14,182 nt of DNA from a bacterium (GTDB lineage: Bacteria > UBA6262 > WVXT01). Below the pieces are notes generated by a model. That model ran no database searches. It had not been told where the DNA came from and saw nothing but the letters and a program-made list of their open reading frames with translations. Location of the stretch: the NCBI GenBank assembly GCA_035530055.1, contig DATKVN010000002.1, forward strand, positions 1-14,182, in the 5' to 3' direction. How positions within the stretch are numbered: the first letter of the stretch is position 1; each line of letters begins with the position of its first letter. Position numbers and translations under genes: made by a program. Of the stretch, positions 7,692 through 13,767 are shown piece by piece.

Positions 7692-8345
7692 ATGAAAAGT
7701 TTTTGGAATGTTTTAGTGATTGTCTGTTTGGGTATTCTTCTTTTGGGTGGAGTGAGTCCTGGAAGGGCCCAGGAGGAGGAAAAAGAGAGGACTCGCGAGG
7801 AGACCAGAGAGGAAGAGGGGTTAAGGGAAAGGGAGAGGCTTAGTGAGGAAGAGAGACTTCGTGAGCAGGACAGGCTTCGTGAACAGGAGAGGCTTCGCGA
7901 CAGGGAGAGAATTCTCGAGAATGAAAGTAAGATTCTCGGGAAATATTCTGAGCGCTTTGGAGTGGATGTAGAGACCCTGGCAGACTTAAGGGCAGAGCGC
8001 CTGGGGTATGGAGAAATCAGCCACGCGCTTGTCCTTTCTGAAATGACGGAAAGGTCACAGAACGAAATCATGGAAATGAGGCGTGCCGGCAAAGGCTGGG
8101 GAGAGATAGCCGATGAACTCGGGGTAAAACTCCGCGAGGCAAGAAGGGAAGTGAACAGGGAGCGTAGCCGTATCAGGAAAGAGCTTACACGGCAAGAGCG
8201 GCGCACTCTTCGTCGTTCCTGGAAGGTAAAGCGGCGTGAAGCTATAAGAGAACGACGCAGACTTGAAAAGGAGGAGCCGGGTAGAGAATATGGACCACCA
8301 GAGAAAGGTCGTGGAAAAGGTGGTGGACGTGGTCAAGGGCGCTAA
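7692..8345 (+). CDS. Secreted Glu/Arg-rich helical repeat protein, unknown function
   Basis: The 217-residue protein starts after a strong AAAGGAGG Shine-Dalgarno. A signal peptide is clear: a basic N-terminus, a hydrophobic core at about 5-20 (VLVIVCLGILLLGG) and a likely cut after SPGRA at 26. Residues 28-79 are almost only Glu, Arg, Leu, Asp and Gln, with five six-residue repeats of pattern LxxxxR (44-73). This predicts a long charged single helix or coiled coil. A compact middle (about 82-150) contains two similar segments, RLGYGEISHAL and GKGWGEIADELGVKL. This short motif occurs, from memory, in several uncharacterised secreted bacterial proteins. The rest is Arg-rich and ends in a Gly/Arg tail. 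The stop abuts the next gene's ATG, so translation is probably coupled to the beta-barrel protein. I infer an envelope or periplasmic role, with no known enzyme activity. Confidence 0.75.
   Translation: MKSFWNVLVIVCLGILLLGGVSPGRAQEEEKERTREETREEEGLRERERLSEEERLREQDRLREQERLRDRERILENESKILGKYSERFGVDVETLADLRAERLGYGEISHALVLSEMTERSQNEIMEMRRAGKGWGEIADELGVKLREARREVNRERSRIRKELTRQERRTLRRSWKVKRREAIRERRRLEKEEPGREYGPPEKGRGKGGGRGQGR
7821..7910 (+). repeat. In-gene 18-bp tandem repeat, five copies
   Basis: Five consecutive 18-bp units encode LRERER, LSEEER, LREQDR, LREQER and LRDRER. The last three are close to one another in DNA sequence (AGGCTTCG(T/C)GA core), suggesting recent slippage or duplication. The 6-residue period differs from the 7-residue heptad of a canonical coiled coil. 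Confidence 0.7.
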
Positions 8346-8810
8346 ATGAGAAAAAGAATTTCAATTTTAGTGTTGCTGTTGATTTTTTTTAGTCTTCCCG
8401 GTAAAGGGCTTACTTATGAAAAGAACGATTTTGGCCTGGGAATCATCCTCGGTTCTCCTACAGGGCTAAGTGCAAAGATCTGGCTCAGTAAAAGTACTGC
8501 TTTCGATGGTGCGGCTGCCTGGTCTTTCAGCAGGAAAGGACGGTTTCAGATTCATGGGGATTATCTCTGGCACAATTTTAACCTTATCAAGGTGGAGGAA
8601 GGCAGTTTCCCCCTCTACTATGGTTTAGGGTTTCGGTTCAATTTTGGAGATGAGACAGAAGCAGGAATTAGATTTCCCATTGGGCTGGAGTATCTCTTTT
8701 CCCGGGCGCCTTTCGATGTCTTTATAGAAGTGGTTCCTGTCCTCAGGGTGATTAAGAAGACTGATTTTGAAATGGAAGGCGCTATTGGAGTTCGTTTCTT
8801 TTTCAGGTAG
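8346..8810 (+). CDS. Small outer-membrane beta-barrel-like protein
   Basis: The ATG immediately follows the TAA of the preceding gene, with no spacer, so translation is probably coupled. The 154-residue product has a signal peptide (residues 1-22, MRKR then a hydrophobic run to LPGKG). The mature part is alternating beta-strand sequence rich in Gly and aromatics: GLGIILGSPTGLSAKIWLS, AFDGAAAWSF, YYGLGFRFNFGD, AGIRFPIGLEYLF and AIGVRFFF. It resembles small barrel proteins with a GxPTGLSxKxWLS opening. It ends with aromatic residues near the C-terminus (VRFFFR), like outer-membrane proteins recognised by BamA, though a terminal Arg follows the last Phe. This supports a diderm envelope. The role is unknown; pairing with the secreted helix protein suggests they act together. 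Confidence 0.75.
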   Translation: MRKRISILVLLLIFFSLPGKGLTYEKNDFGLGIILGSPTGLSAKIWLSKSTAFDGAAAWSFSRKGRFQIHGDYLWHNFNLIKVEEGSFPLYYGLGFRFNFGDETEAGIRFPIGLEYLFSRAPFDVFIEVVPVLRVIKKTDFEMEGAIGVRFFFR

Positions 8811-8843
8811 ATAGACAAGGAGTACATTAAGAGGAAACAGAAG

Positions 8844-9962
8844 ATGAGAAATACTATAAATTTGGGGAAAATTTTTGATATCCAGATAAAGATAGATTAC
8901 AGCTGGTTCATTATCTTTTTATTAATTACCTGGTCGTTGGGAGGTCATTATTTTCCCCATTCCTATCCGGGCTGGCAGTCCCTTACCTATTGGATTGTCG
9001 CCTTCTCCACCTGTTTGATATTCTTCGCCTGTGTATTGGCCCACGAATTGTCCCACAGTTTAGTTTCTAAGGCTCATGGAATTCCTGTGCGAGATATCAC
9101 ACTGTTTATTTTCGGGGGAGCTGCTCAAATCGCCAGTGAACCTGAAAAGCCGAGAAACGAATTTCTTATGGCCTTTGCTGGACCTCTCATAAGTATTGTA
9201 ATTGCCATTCTCTTTAGATTCGTTTTCTTTGTAATGAGGGATTCCTTCCAACCTGTCGCCGCCTTAGCATATTGGTTAAGCAGGATAAATCTCATACTGG
9301 CTATCTTCAATCTGGTTCCTGGTTTCCCTCTCGATGGTGGCCGTATTTTGAGAGCAGTTGTCTGGAAAATAACTGGTAACTTCAGAAAAGCGACTCGAAT
9401 TGCTTCAGGAGCAGGTCAATTTGTAGCCTTTCTATTGATTTTCTTCGGTATGTTTATGTTCTTTACAGGGAGATTTTTTAACGGGCTCTGGTTTGTATTT
9501 ATCGGATGGTTCCTCAATAATGCTGCTGAGAAGAGTTACCGATGGGTTGCTCTGAAAGATACGATGCGTGGGGTAACTGTGGAGGAAGTAATGGTTAAAG
9601 AATGTTATGGAGTGCCAGGCGATATCACGCTGGAACAGCTTATCCATGAACATATTATTCGGGGGGGCTATCGCTGTCTGCCTGTAATTGAGAGCGGTCG
9701 AGTGGTGGGTCTGGTAACAGTACATCAGATAAAAGAGGTCCCTCACCATGCCTGGAGTAGTACCACTGTTGAGGAAGTGATGATTCCATTAGATAAGACA
9801 AAGGCAGTTAAACCCAGTGACCCTCTATTTTCTATATTTGAGACAATGACTCGAGAAGATATCAGTCAACTTCCTGTTGTCCAGAACGGCGAATTGGTGG
9901 GTATAATAGGGAAAGACAATATTCTCAATTTCATTCGAACATTGTCTGAACTGGGAATATAG
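8844..9962 (+). CDS. Site-2 protease family M50 metalloprotease with two CBS domains
   Basis: The 372-residue inner-membrane protein combines a site-2 protease core with a C-terminal CBS pair. The zinc motif HELSH (67-71) gives two His ligands and the catalytic Glu68. The third ligand is Asp164 in LVPGFPLDGGRILRA. About six hydrophobic segments occupy residues 20-235, with the active site within the membrane. CBS1 (about 245-300) and CBS2 (about 305-370, with LPVVQNGELVGIIGKDNI) usually bind adenine nucleotides and regulate attached domains. Such proteases cleave transmembrane substrates such as anti-sigma factors. No sigma/anti-sigma pair is visible here, so the substrate is unknown; the two upstream envelope genes are candidates for the same response. 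The start is supported by GAGGAAA ahead of the ATG, 33 bp after the barrel gene. Confidence 0.92.
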   Translation: MRNTINLGKIFDIQIKIDYSWFIIFLLITWSLGGHYFPHSYPGWQSLTYWIVAFSTCLIFFACVLAHELSHSLVSKAHGIPVRDITLFIFGGAAQIASEPEKPRNEFLMAFAGPLISIVIAILFRFVFFVMRDSFQPVAALAYWLSRINLILAIFNLVPGFPLDGGRILRAVVWKITGNFRKATRIASGAGQFVAFLLIFFGMFMFFTGRFFNGLWFVFIGWFLNNAAEKSYRWVALKDTMRGVTVEEVMVKECYGVPGDITLEQLIHEHIIRGGYRCLPVIESGRVVGLVTVHQIKEVPHHAWSSTTVEEVMIPLDKTKAVKPSDPLFSIFETMTREDISQLPVVQNGELVGIIGKDNILNFIRTLSELGI

Positions 9963-9997
9963 TAGAAATTCAATTTTTAATGCTTCCAGGAGAAAAG

Positions 9998-10381
9998 ATG
10001 GAAATTATAATTAAAGCGCCTTTTGAAAAATTGCTGGAAATGAAAGTTTTGGAAGCAAAAGAAGATTTTGGAAAAGTAATGATGCCTTACAGGAAAGAGT
10101 TCACTAATCCCCATGGCTTTATTCATGGGGGAGTAATATCTTCTCTGGCTGATACGGCAGCGGCTGTGGCCATGTGCACGAAATATGGCGATAGAATATA
10201 TTTCACAGCTAAACTGGATATGGAATTTAAGACTTCCATTAAAGATGGAGAAATGTTCGCTGAGGCAAGGATTTTCAGGGAAAAAGGTAATTTCTTCTTC
10301 AGTAAGATAGAAGTCAAGGATGGGAACGAGAAGTTGTTGGCTACAGGTTCTGCTATCTTCTTCATGCCTTCCCAGAAGTGA
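9998..10381 (+). CDS. PaaI-type hotdog-fold thioesterase
   Basis: The start is placed at the ATG at 9998 because CCAGGAGA (9986-9993) sits at the right distance. An in-frame ATG at 9980 lacks a Shine-Dalgarno and would add six residues. The 127-residue product has the hotdog signature NPHGFIHGGVISSLADTAAA (37-56). The HGG turn, Asn37 and His39, and helix Asp52 are the residues used in PaaI and 4-hydroxybenzoyl-CoA thioesterases to hydrolyse acyl-CoA thioesters. Strands YFTAKLDMEFKTSIKDGEMFAEA and LLATGSAIFFM complete the fold. The acyl substrate cannot be told from sequence. It follows the site-2 protease after 35 bp and is followed by a terminator, so it closes the transcription unit begun at 7411-7439. 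Confidence 0.87.
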   Translation: MEIIIKAPFEKLLEMKVLEAKEDFGKVMMPYRKEFTNPHGFIHGGVISSLADTAAAVAMCTKYGDRIYFTAKLDMEFKTSIKDGEMFAEARIFREKGNFFFSKIEVKDGNEKLLATGSAIFFMPSQK

Positions 10382-10393
10382 ACTTAAGGAGTA

Positions 10394-10431
10394 GCGAAAC
10401 TTGTTTCGCGTCAACGCACCGCAAGCGGTGC
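10394..10431 (+). other. Two adjacent hairpins with complementary loops
   Basis: Hairpin one (10394-10409) is GCGAAA-CTTG-TTTCGC and hairpin two (10416-10431) is GCACCG-CAAG-CGGTGC. Each has a 6-bp perfect stem and a 4-nt loop. The loops CUUG and CAAG are reverse complements, so a kissing contact is possible, though it may be chance. They lie just after the thioesterase stop. Confidence 0.6.
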
Positions 10432-10449
10432 TATTCCAATTATTGGAGT

Positions 10450-10469
10450 CCGCCCGAAAGGGCGGTTTT
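10450..10469 (+). terminator. Rho-independent terminator after the thioesterase gene
   Basis: CCGCCC (10450-10455) and GGGCGG (10460-10465) form a GC-only stem closed by a GAAA tetraloop and followed by TTTT (10466-10469). It lies 68 bp after the thioesterase stop and 28 bp before the GlcD start. Flanking TTGGAGT (10443-10449) and ACTCCAA (10474-10480) are also complementary. TTGGA can alternatively pair with TCCAA at 10435-10439, so two competing folds exist. Confidence 0.75.
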
Positions 10470-10497
10470 ATAAACTCCAAAGGAAGGAAAGAAAAGA

Positions 10498-11922
10498 ATG
10501 GCATATAAACAGATAGAAGAGAGTACTCTACAGAAGCTCAGAGATATCGTTGGTGGAGAGAACTTAATTTGTGAACAGGAGAAAATGGTGGACTACAGCC
10601 ATGACGAGTTTTCCCTGGAGTCGATAAGAAAACTTCCTGAGGTGGTGGCGAAACCGAAAAACAGGGAGGAGATTTCCGAAATTCTTAAACTTGCCAATAA
10701 GGAGAAGTTTCCGGTTACTCCCCGGGGAGGTGCGACCGGGCTTGTGGGTAGCTGCGTTCCCCTGTATGGCGGTCTGGTTCTCTCTCTGGAAAATATGAAT
10801 AAGGTTTTAGAAGTAGATACGGAAAATCTTATGGCAGTGGTCGAGGCAGGCGTCCCCTTAATGGAGTTCTATAAAAAGGTAGAAGAGGCAGGACTCTTTT
10901 TCCCTCCCCATCCGGGTGAAGAGAGTGCCAATATAGGAGGAGTTATAGCCACTAACGCAGGTGGTTCCAGAGCAGTTAAATATGGAGTAATAAGGAACTT
11001 TGTGAAAGGGCTGGAAGTAGTTCTTCCTGCAGGAGAGATAATAGAGATTGGTGGAAAAATTATGAAAGATAGCACTGGCTATAGTCTCCTGAATCTTTTG
11101 ATAGGCTCTGAAGGCACTCTGGGAATTGTTACCCAAGCCACAATTTCTCTCCTCCCCCCACCAAAAGCTATGTATACACTGGTTGTTCCTTTCAATAGTG
11201 TTCGTGATGCCATAAACACAGTTCCTATGATAATAAAGAGTAAGACAATTCCTATGGCCATAGAATTTATAGAGAAAGAACCCATCCTTGTTACTGAGGA
11301 GTATCTCCAGAAGAAATGGCCTTCTCGAGAAGGAGGAGCATATCTTATGATAATAATAGACGGCTCCAGCGAAGAGGAGGTAATGGGACTTTGTGAATCT
11401 GTGGGAGAGCTATGTTTTGCTAATAATGCGTTGGATGTCTTTGTCGCCGATACTAAAGAGAGACAGGATAATATATTGAATATAAGAAGCCAAATCTATG
11501 AAGCTATAAAACCTTACACAATCGAGATACTGGACATTACTGTTCCGCGGGCAGAGATTGCCAGTCACGTGGAGAGGGTACATGAGATTGCCGATAAATA
11601 TGGTGTCTGGTTACCCACATACGGTCATGCGGGAGACGGAAACGTGCATACTCATCTTATGAAAGTTAAGTTTAAGGAAGGGAAAATAGAAGAGGTAAAA
11701 GAAGAATGGGAGGAGAAGTATCGCCAGATACGAAAAGAAATCCATTTAGATGGTATAAATAGAGGAGGGACCATTTCCGGAGAACATGGGATAGGTATAG
11801 TGAAGAAGGAGTATCTATCTATGGCCTTGAGTAAGGCTCATATTGACATTATGAAGGAAATAAAGAAAATTTTCGATCCGGGAAATATTTTGAATCCGGG
11901 AAAGATATTCGACCTTGTTTAG
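10498..11922 (+). CDS. glcD: FAD-binding oxidase, glycolate/D-lactate dehydrogenase (GlcD) family
   Basis: The 474-residue protein is full length for the GlcD/LDHD family, which oxidises 2-hydroxy acids using FAD. The PCMH-type FAD-binding domain (about 45-225) holds TPRGGATGLVGSCVPLYGG (74-92), HPGEESANIGGVIATNAGG and LIGSEGTLGIVTQATISLLPP. The C-terminal FAD-oxidase domain holds the substrate/metal-site motifs GHAGDGNVHTH (376-386) and GEHGIG (428-433), and ends with the family signature FDPGNILNPGK. The electron acceptor is unknown: no EtfAB, GlcE/GlcF or LldP gene is next to it, unlike many anaerobic lactate operons. The substrate (D-lactate, glycolate or 2-hydroxyglutarate) cannot be chosen. 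The start is supported by AGGAAGGAAAG upstream. Its stop lies 3 bp from the stop of a convergent gene. Confidence 0.92.
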   Translation: MAYKQIEESTLQKLRDIVGGENLICEQEKMVDYSHDEFSLESIRKLPEVVAKPKNREEISEILKLANKEKFPVTPRGGATGLVGSCVPLYGGLVLSLENMNKVLEVDTENLMAVVEAGVPLMEFYKKVEEAGLFFPPHPGEESANIGGVIATNAGGSRAVKYGVIRNFVKGLEVVLPAGEIIEIGGKIMKDSTGYSLLNLLIGSEGTLGIVTQATISLLPPPKAMYTLVVPFNSVRDAINTVPMIIKSKTIPMAIEFIEKEPILVTEEYLQKKWPSREGGAYLMIIIDGSSEEEVMGLCESVGELCFANNALDVFVADTKERQDNILNIRSQIYEAIKPYTIEILDITVPRAEIASHVERVHEIADKYGVWLPTYGHAGDGNVHTHLMKVKFKEGKIEEVKEEWEEKYRQIRKEIHLDGINRGGTISGEHGIGIVKKEYLSMALSKAHIDIMKEIKKIFDPGNILNPGKIFDLV

Positions 11923-11925
11923 TTG

Positions 11926-12291
11926 TCACTTTCTCAAAATAACTCTTTTTTTCATTCTCTTTGCGCCGAAGAATTTTTTGGTGAAATTTGCCGCCTTCTC
12001 TGTATCGAATTGTTTGCAGGAGAAGATGTTGATGTAAGCAGAATTCCAGAGCTCCGAGAAGTGGCCGGTAATTGAACTGGTCTCAATTAATTGCACCAGA
12101 GAATAGCCTGCAGTGTGAGGATTCTTCAGTCCAAAGTAGGGTATGGAAGGTTTGCCATATTTTTTCATCTTTATTAAAGCGCACAGATTATTGACGAATT
12201 CATTCAGTTTCTTACGGGAACGAATTGTTTTCTGGTTACAACCGTAGAGGTCGAGTGTAAGTTCTGTGCCATAAATTTTTCTTTTATCCAT
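11926..12291 (-). CDS. AdoMet decarboxylase-like (SpeD superfamily) protein with altered processing site
   Basis: This 121-residue protein resembles the small class of pyruvoyl AdoMet decarboxylases. YGTELTLDLYGCN opens it, as GTHLLLELWGATN opens SpeD. ETSSITGHFSE (70-80) followed by AYINIFSCKQFDTEKA aligns with SpeD ESHLSIHTWPE and AAIDIFVCGEVNPYKA. Ser72, His77 and Cys92 have exactly the spacing (5 and 15) of the Ser76/His81/Cys96 set in the genuine SpeD of this operon. The Glu before the cleaved Ser is Thr71 and the following His is Ser73. From memory, similar SpeD-like proteins with a TSNxTIHT core exist beside spermidine synthase genes in other bacteria. SpeD relatives that became ornithine or arginine decarboxylases have also been described. 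A changed substrate or a non-processing regulatory partner are both possible. Its ATG overlaps the end of speE by 8 bp, so the two are cotranscribed and coupled. Confidence 0.75.
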   Translation of the reverse strand: MDKRKIYGTELTLDLYGCNQKTIRSRKKLNEFVNNLCALIKMKKYGKPSIPYFGLKNPHTAGYSLVQLIETSSITGHFSELWNSAYINIFSCKQFDTEKAANFTKKFFGAKRMKKRVILRK

Positions 12292-13150
12292 TTCTTTTAG
12301 CCTCCACAGCCTCTTTTATATAAGTAGGCAGAGTAAACGAAGAATGATGAATTTCTGGATTATAGTATCTGGTTTTCAACCTTAATTTTCTATATCTTTT
12401 TTCTATTTCCCAGAGGCGAATTTTCAAGGGATCAATCCCCTTGGAAGCGAAGACAAAACTAAAAAGTCCTCCTATGTAAGTGGGAACAGCGGTGGAAAAG
12501 GTGCTTACAAAAGGAAATATCTTCTTTAGTCTCCTATATACATAAGGAAGTTCTTCTCTTTGAAGAAAGGGCGAGCCTGTCTGCTGAGCAAATGTTCCGT
12601 TATTATGGGAAAGCGTATTAAACGTATCCCTATAGAATTTCGATGAGAAAAGTACTTTTGCTGGACCAATAGGGTCTGAAGAATCGACTATTATTACATC
12701 GAATTTTCTTTTTCTTTCCTTGACAAAGTTTACTCCGTCGTCAATTATTATGTTTGCCCGCCTGTCGTTAAAAGAATTTTTACAAATAGCTGAAAGATAG
12801 CTTTTGGAAAATTCAATTACTTTCTTGTCTATTTCGACTAAAGATACTTCCTTAACCGGATATTTGAGCACTTCTCTTAAGATTCCTCCGTCCCCGCCTC
12901 CAATGATCAAAACTCTTTCCGGATGAGGATGGGAGAGCATAGGTAAGTGAGTGAGCATCTCGTGGTAGATAAATTCATCTCGCTCCGTGGTCTGGACAAC
13001 CCCGTCTAAAACTAATACCTTCCCGAACTCATAAGTATCTAAAATATTAATTTTCTGATATGGACTCTTATTGGAAACGAGGGTTCCCTTAACTTTAAGC
13101 CCCAATCTCACCGAAGGGAAAAGAGATTCATAAAACCACGTTTCTTTCAT
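12284..13150 (-). CDS. speE: Spermidine synthase (polyamine aminopropyltransferase)
   Basis: The 288-residue protein is the usual size for SpeE. It transfers the aminopropyl group of decarboxylated AdoMet to putrescine or a related diamine. The N-terminal beta domain has ILDTYEFGKVLVLDGVVQTT and the ERDEFIYHEM motif (56-65). The Rossmann domain has IIGGGDGGILREVLK (GGGDGG at 84-89), VEID (105-108) for the AdoMet side and VDSSDPIGPA (155-164) with the catalytic Asp and diamine-binding Asp. Substrate and product cannot be fixed further; thermospermine- or agmatine-using relatives share these motifs. The ATG overlaps the end of speD by 4 bp and its end overlaps the speD-like start by 8 bp, a compact three-gene unit. 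Confidence 0.95.
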   Translation of the reverse strand: MKETWFYESLFPSVRLGLKVKGTLVSNKSPYQKINILDTYEFGKVLVLDGVVQTTERDEFIYHEMLTHLPMLSHPHPERVLIIGGGDGGILREVLKYPVKEVSLVEIDKKVIEFSKSYLSAICKNSFNDRRANIIIDDGVNFVKERKRKFDVIIVDSSDPIGPAKVLFSSKFYRDTFNTLSHNNGTFAQQTGSPFLQREELPYVYRRLKKIFPFVSTFSTAVPTYIGGLFSFVFASKGIDPLKIRLWEIEKRYRKLRLKTRYYNPEIHHSSFTLPTYIKEAVEAKRNG

Positions 13151-13533
13151 TCCAGAATCCCTCTTTTAAGTTCGAGTAACTGCGTCTTTTTAGGCTTGAA
13201 TGCCTTTTTTAATACAGGAATAGCTTTGTATGGATTAACTTCTCCGCAGACAAAAATATCTATTGCCGCATATCCAAACTCAGGCCAGGTGTGTATGGAG
13301 AGGTGGGATTCTTTAATAATTGCTACGCCCGATATTCCTTGGTTAGGAGAAAAATGGTGCAGTTTTATTTCTAGGATGGTAGCTCCGCAGGCAGCAACCG
13401 AATCAATCAAAGCCTTCTTAACTTTCTTTAAGGAGGTAATATTCGTAGCTCCCCACAGTTCTAAGAGAAGGTGAGTTCCTGCGTAGTCAAATTGCTCACA
13501 CTTACTATAATATCGCCTCGCTTTCTTCTTCAT
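13147..13533 (-). CDS. speD: S-adenosylmethionine decarboxylase proenzyme
   Basis: The 128-residue protein is a class 1B AdoMet decarboxylase, which self-cleaves to make a pyruvoyl cofactor and produces the aminopropyl donor for SpeE. The processing site is KESHLSIHTWPEFGYAAID, with cleavage between Glu75 and Ser76. His81 (processing) and Cys96 (in DIFVCGE, the catalytic acid) are at the expected spacing. The N-terminal GTHLLLELWGATN strand is typical. The protein is intact, which makes the altered paralogue two genes downstream more striking. The ATG at 13533 is preceded by AAGGGAGAGG on the minus strand. It is the first gene of the operon behind the promoter at 13678-13706 and a structured leader of about 140 nt. 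Confidence 0.96.
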   Translation of the reverse strand: MKKKARRYYSKCEQFDYAGTHLLLELWGATNITSLKKVKKALIDSVAACGATILEIKLHHFSPNQGISGVAIIKESHLSIHTWPEFGYAAIDIFVCGEVNPYKAIPVLKKAFKPKKTQLLELKRGILE

Positions 13534-13595
13534 CCTCTCCCTTTTAAGTCGGTAATAACTTACTAAGGAGTTCTTCTAATCTAGTTAGTAAACCC

Positions 13596-13642
13596 CGTTA
13601 GAAATTTTCCTCTCCCCCTTTGTGGAGGAAATATTTCTAACG
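13596..13642 (-). promoter_or_regulatory. Long stem-loop in the speD operon leader
   Basis: CGTTAGAAAT at one end pairs with ATTTCTAACG at the other, then a single bulged A, then a further 7 bp (TTTCCTC with GAGGAAA). This gives about 17 bp around a 12-nt loop. Read on the minus strand it lies between the promoter and speD. The 3' arm and loop contain AAAGGGGGAGAGGAAA, similar to the real speD ribosome site AAAAGGGAGAGGATG. A second inverted repeat, TTACTAA/TTAGTAA (13559-13565 and 13585-13591 on plus), sits closer to the start. I infer a possible riboregulator or attenuator; no known polyamine or SAM riboswitch is recognised. Confidence 0.5.
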
Positions 13643-13677
13643 AGGTCGGATCTACTCCCAGGTTTTAATTTCGTGTT

Positions 13678-13706
13678 ATTTTAACATCTTAATAAAAATT
13701 TGTCAA
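13678..13706 (-). promoter_or_regulatory. Strong promoter of the speD-speE operon with AT-rich upstream tract
   Basis: On the minus strand a perfect TTGACA -35 box (13701-13706) and TAAAAT -10 box (13678-13683) are 17 bp apart. A TGT just before the -10 matches the extended -10 form. The roughly 30 bp upstream of -35 are almost pure A/T (13707-13736), like an UP element bound by the RNA polymerase alpha subunit. Transcription should begin near 13671. Confidence 0.8.
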
Positions 13707-13767
13707 TAAAATAGTTAAATTTTTTTAAATTTTTGACTTTGTCCCTCGAATGTTAGAAAAGGTCTGT

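Noticed and set aside
7424-8206. A 260-residue minus-strand open frame opposite the tautomerase and the charged repeat gene
   Set aside because: Its Ser/Leu/Arg-rich composition is the antisense of the Glu/Arg repeat codons on the plus strand. It overlaps two well-supported genes with good ribosome sites.
9977-10504. A 175-residue minus-strand open frame opposite the thioesterase
   Set aside because: It covers a clear hotdog thioesterase and reads through the terminator hairpins. It has no recognisable motifs.
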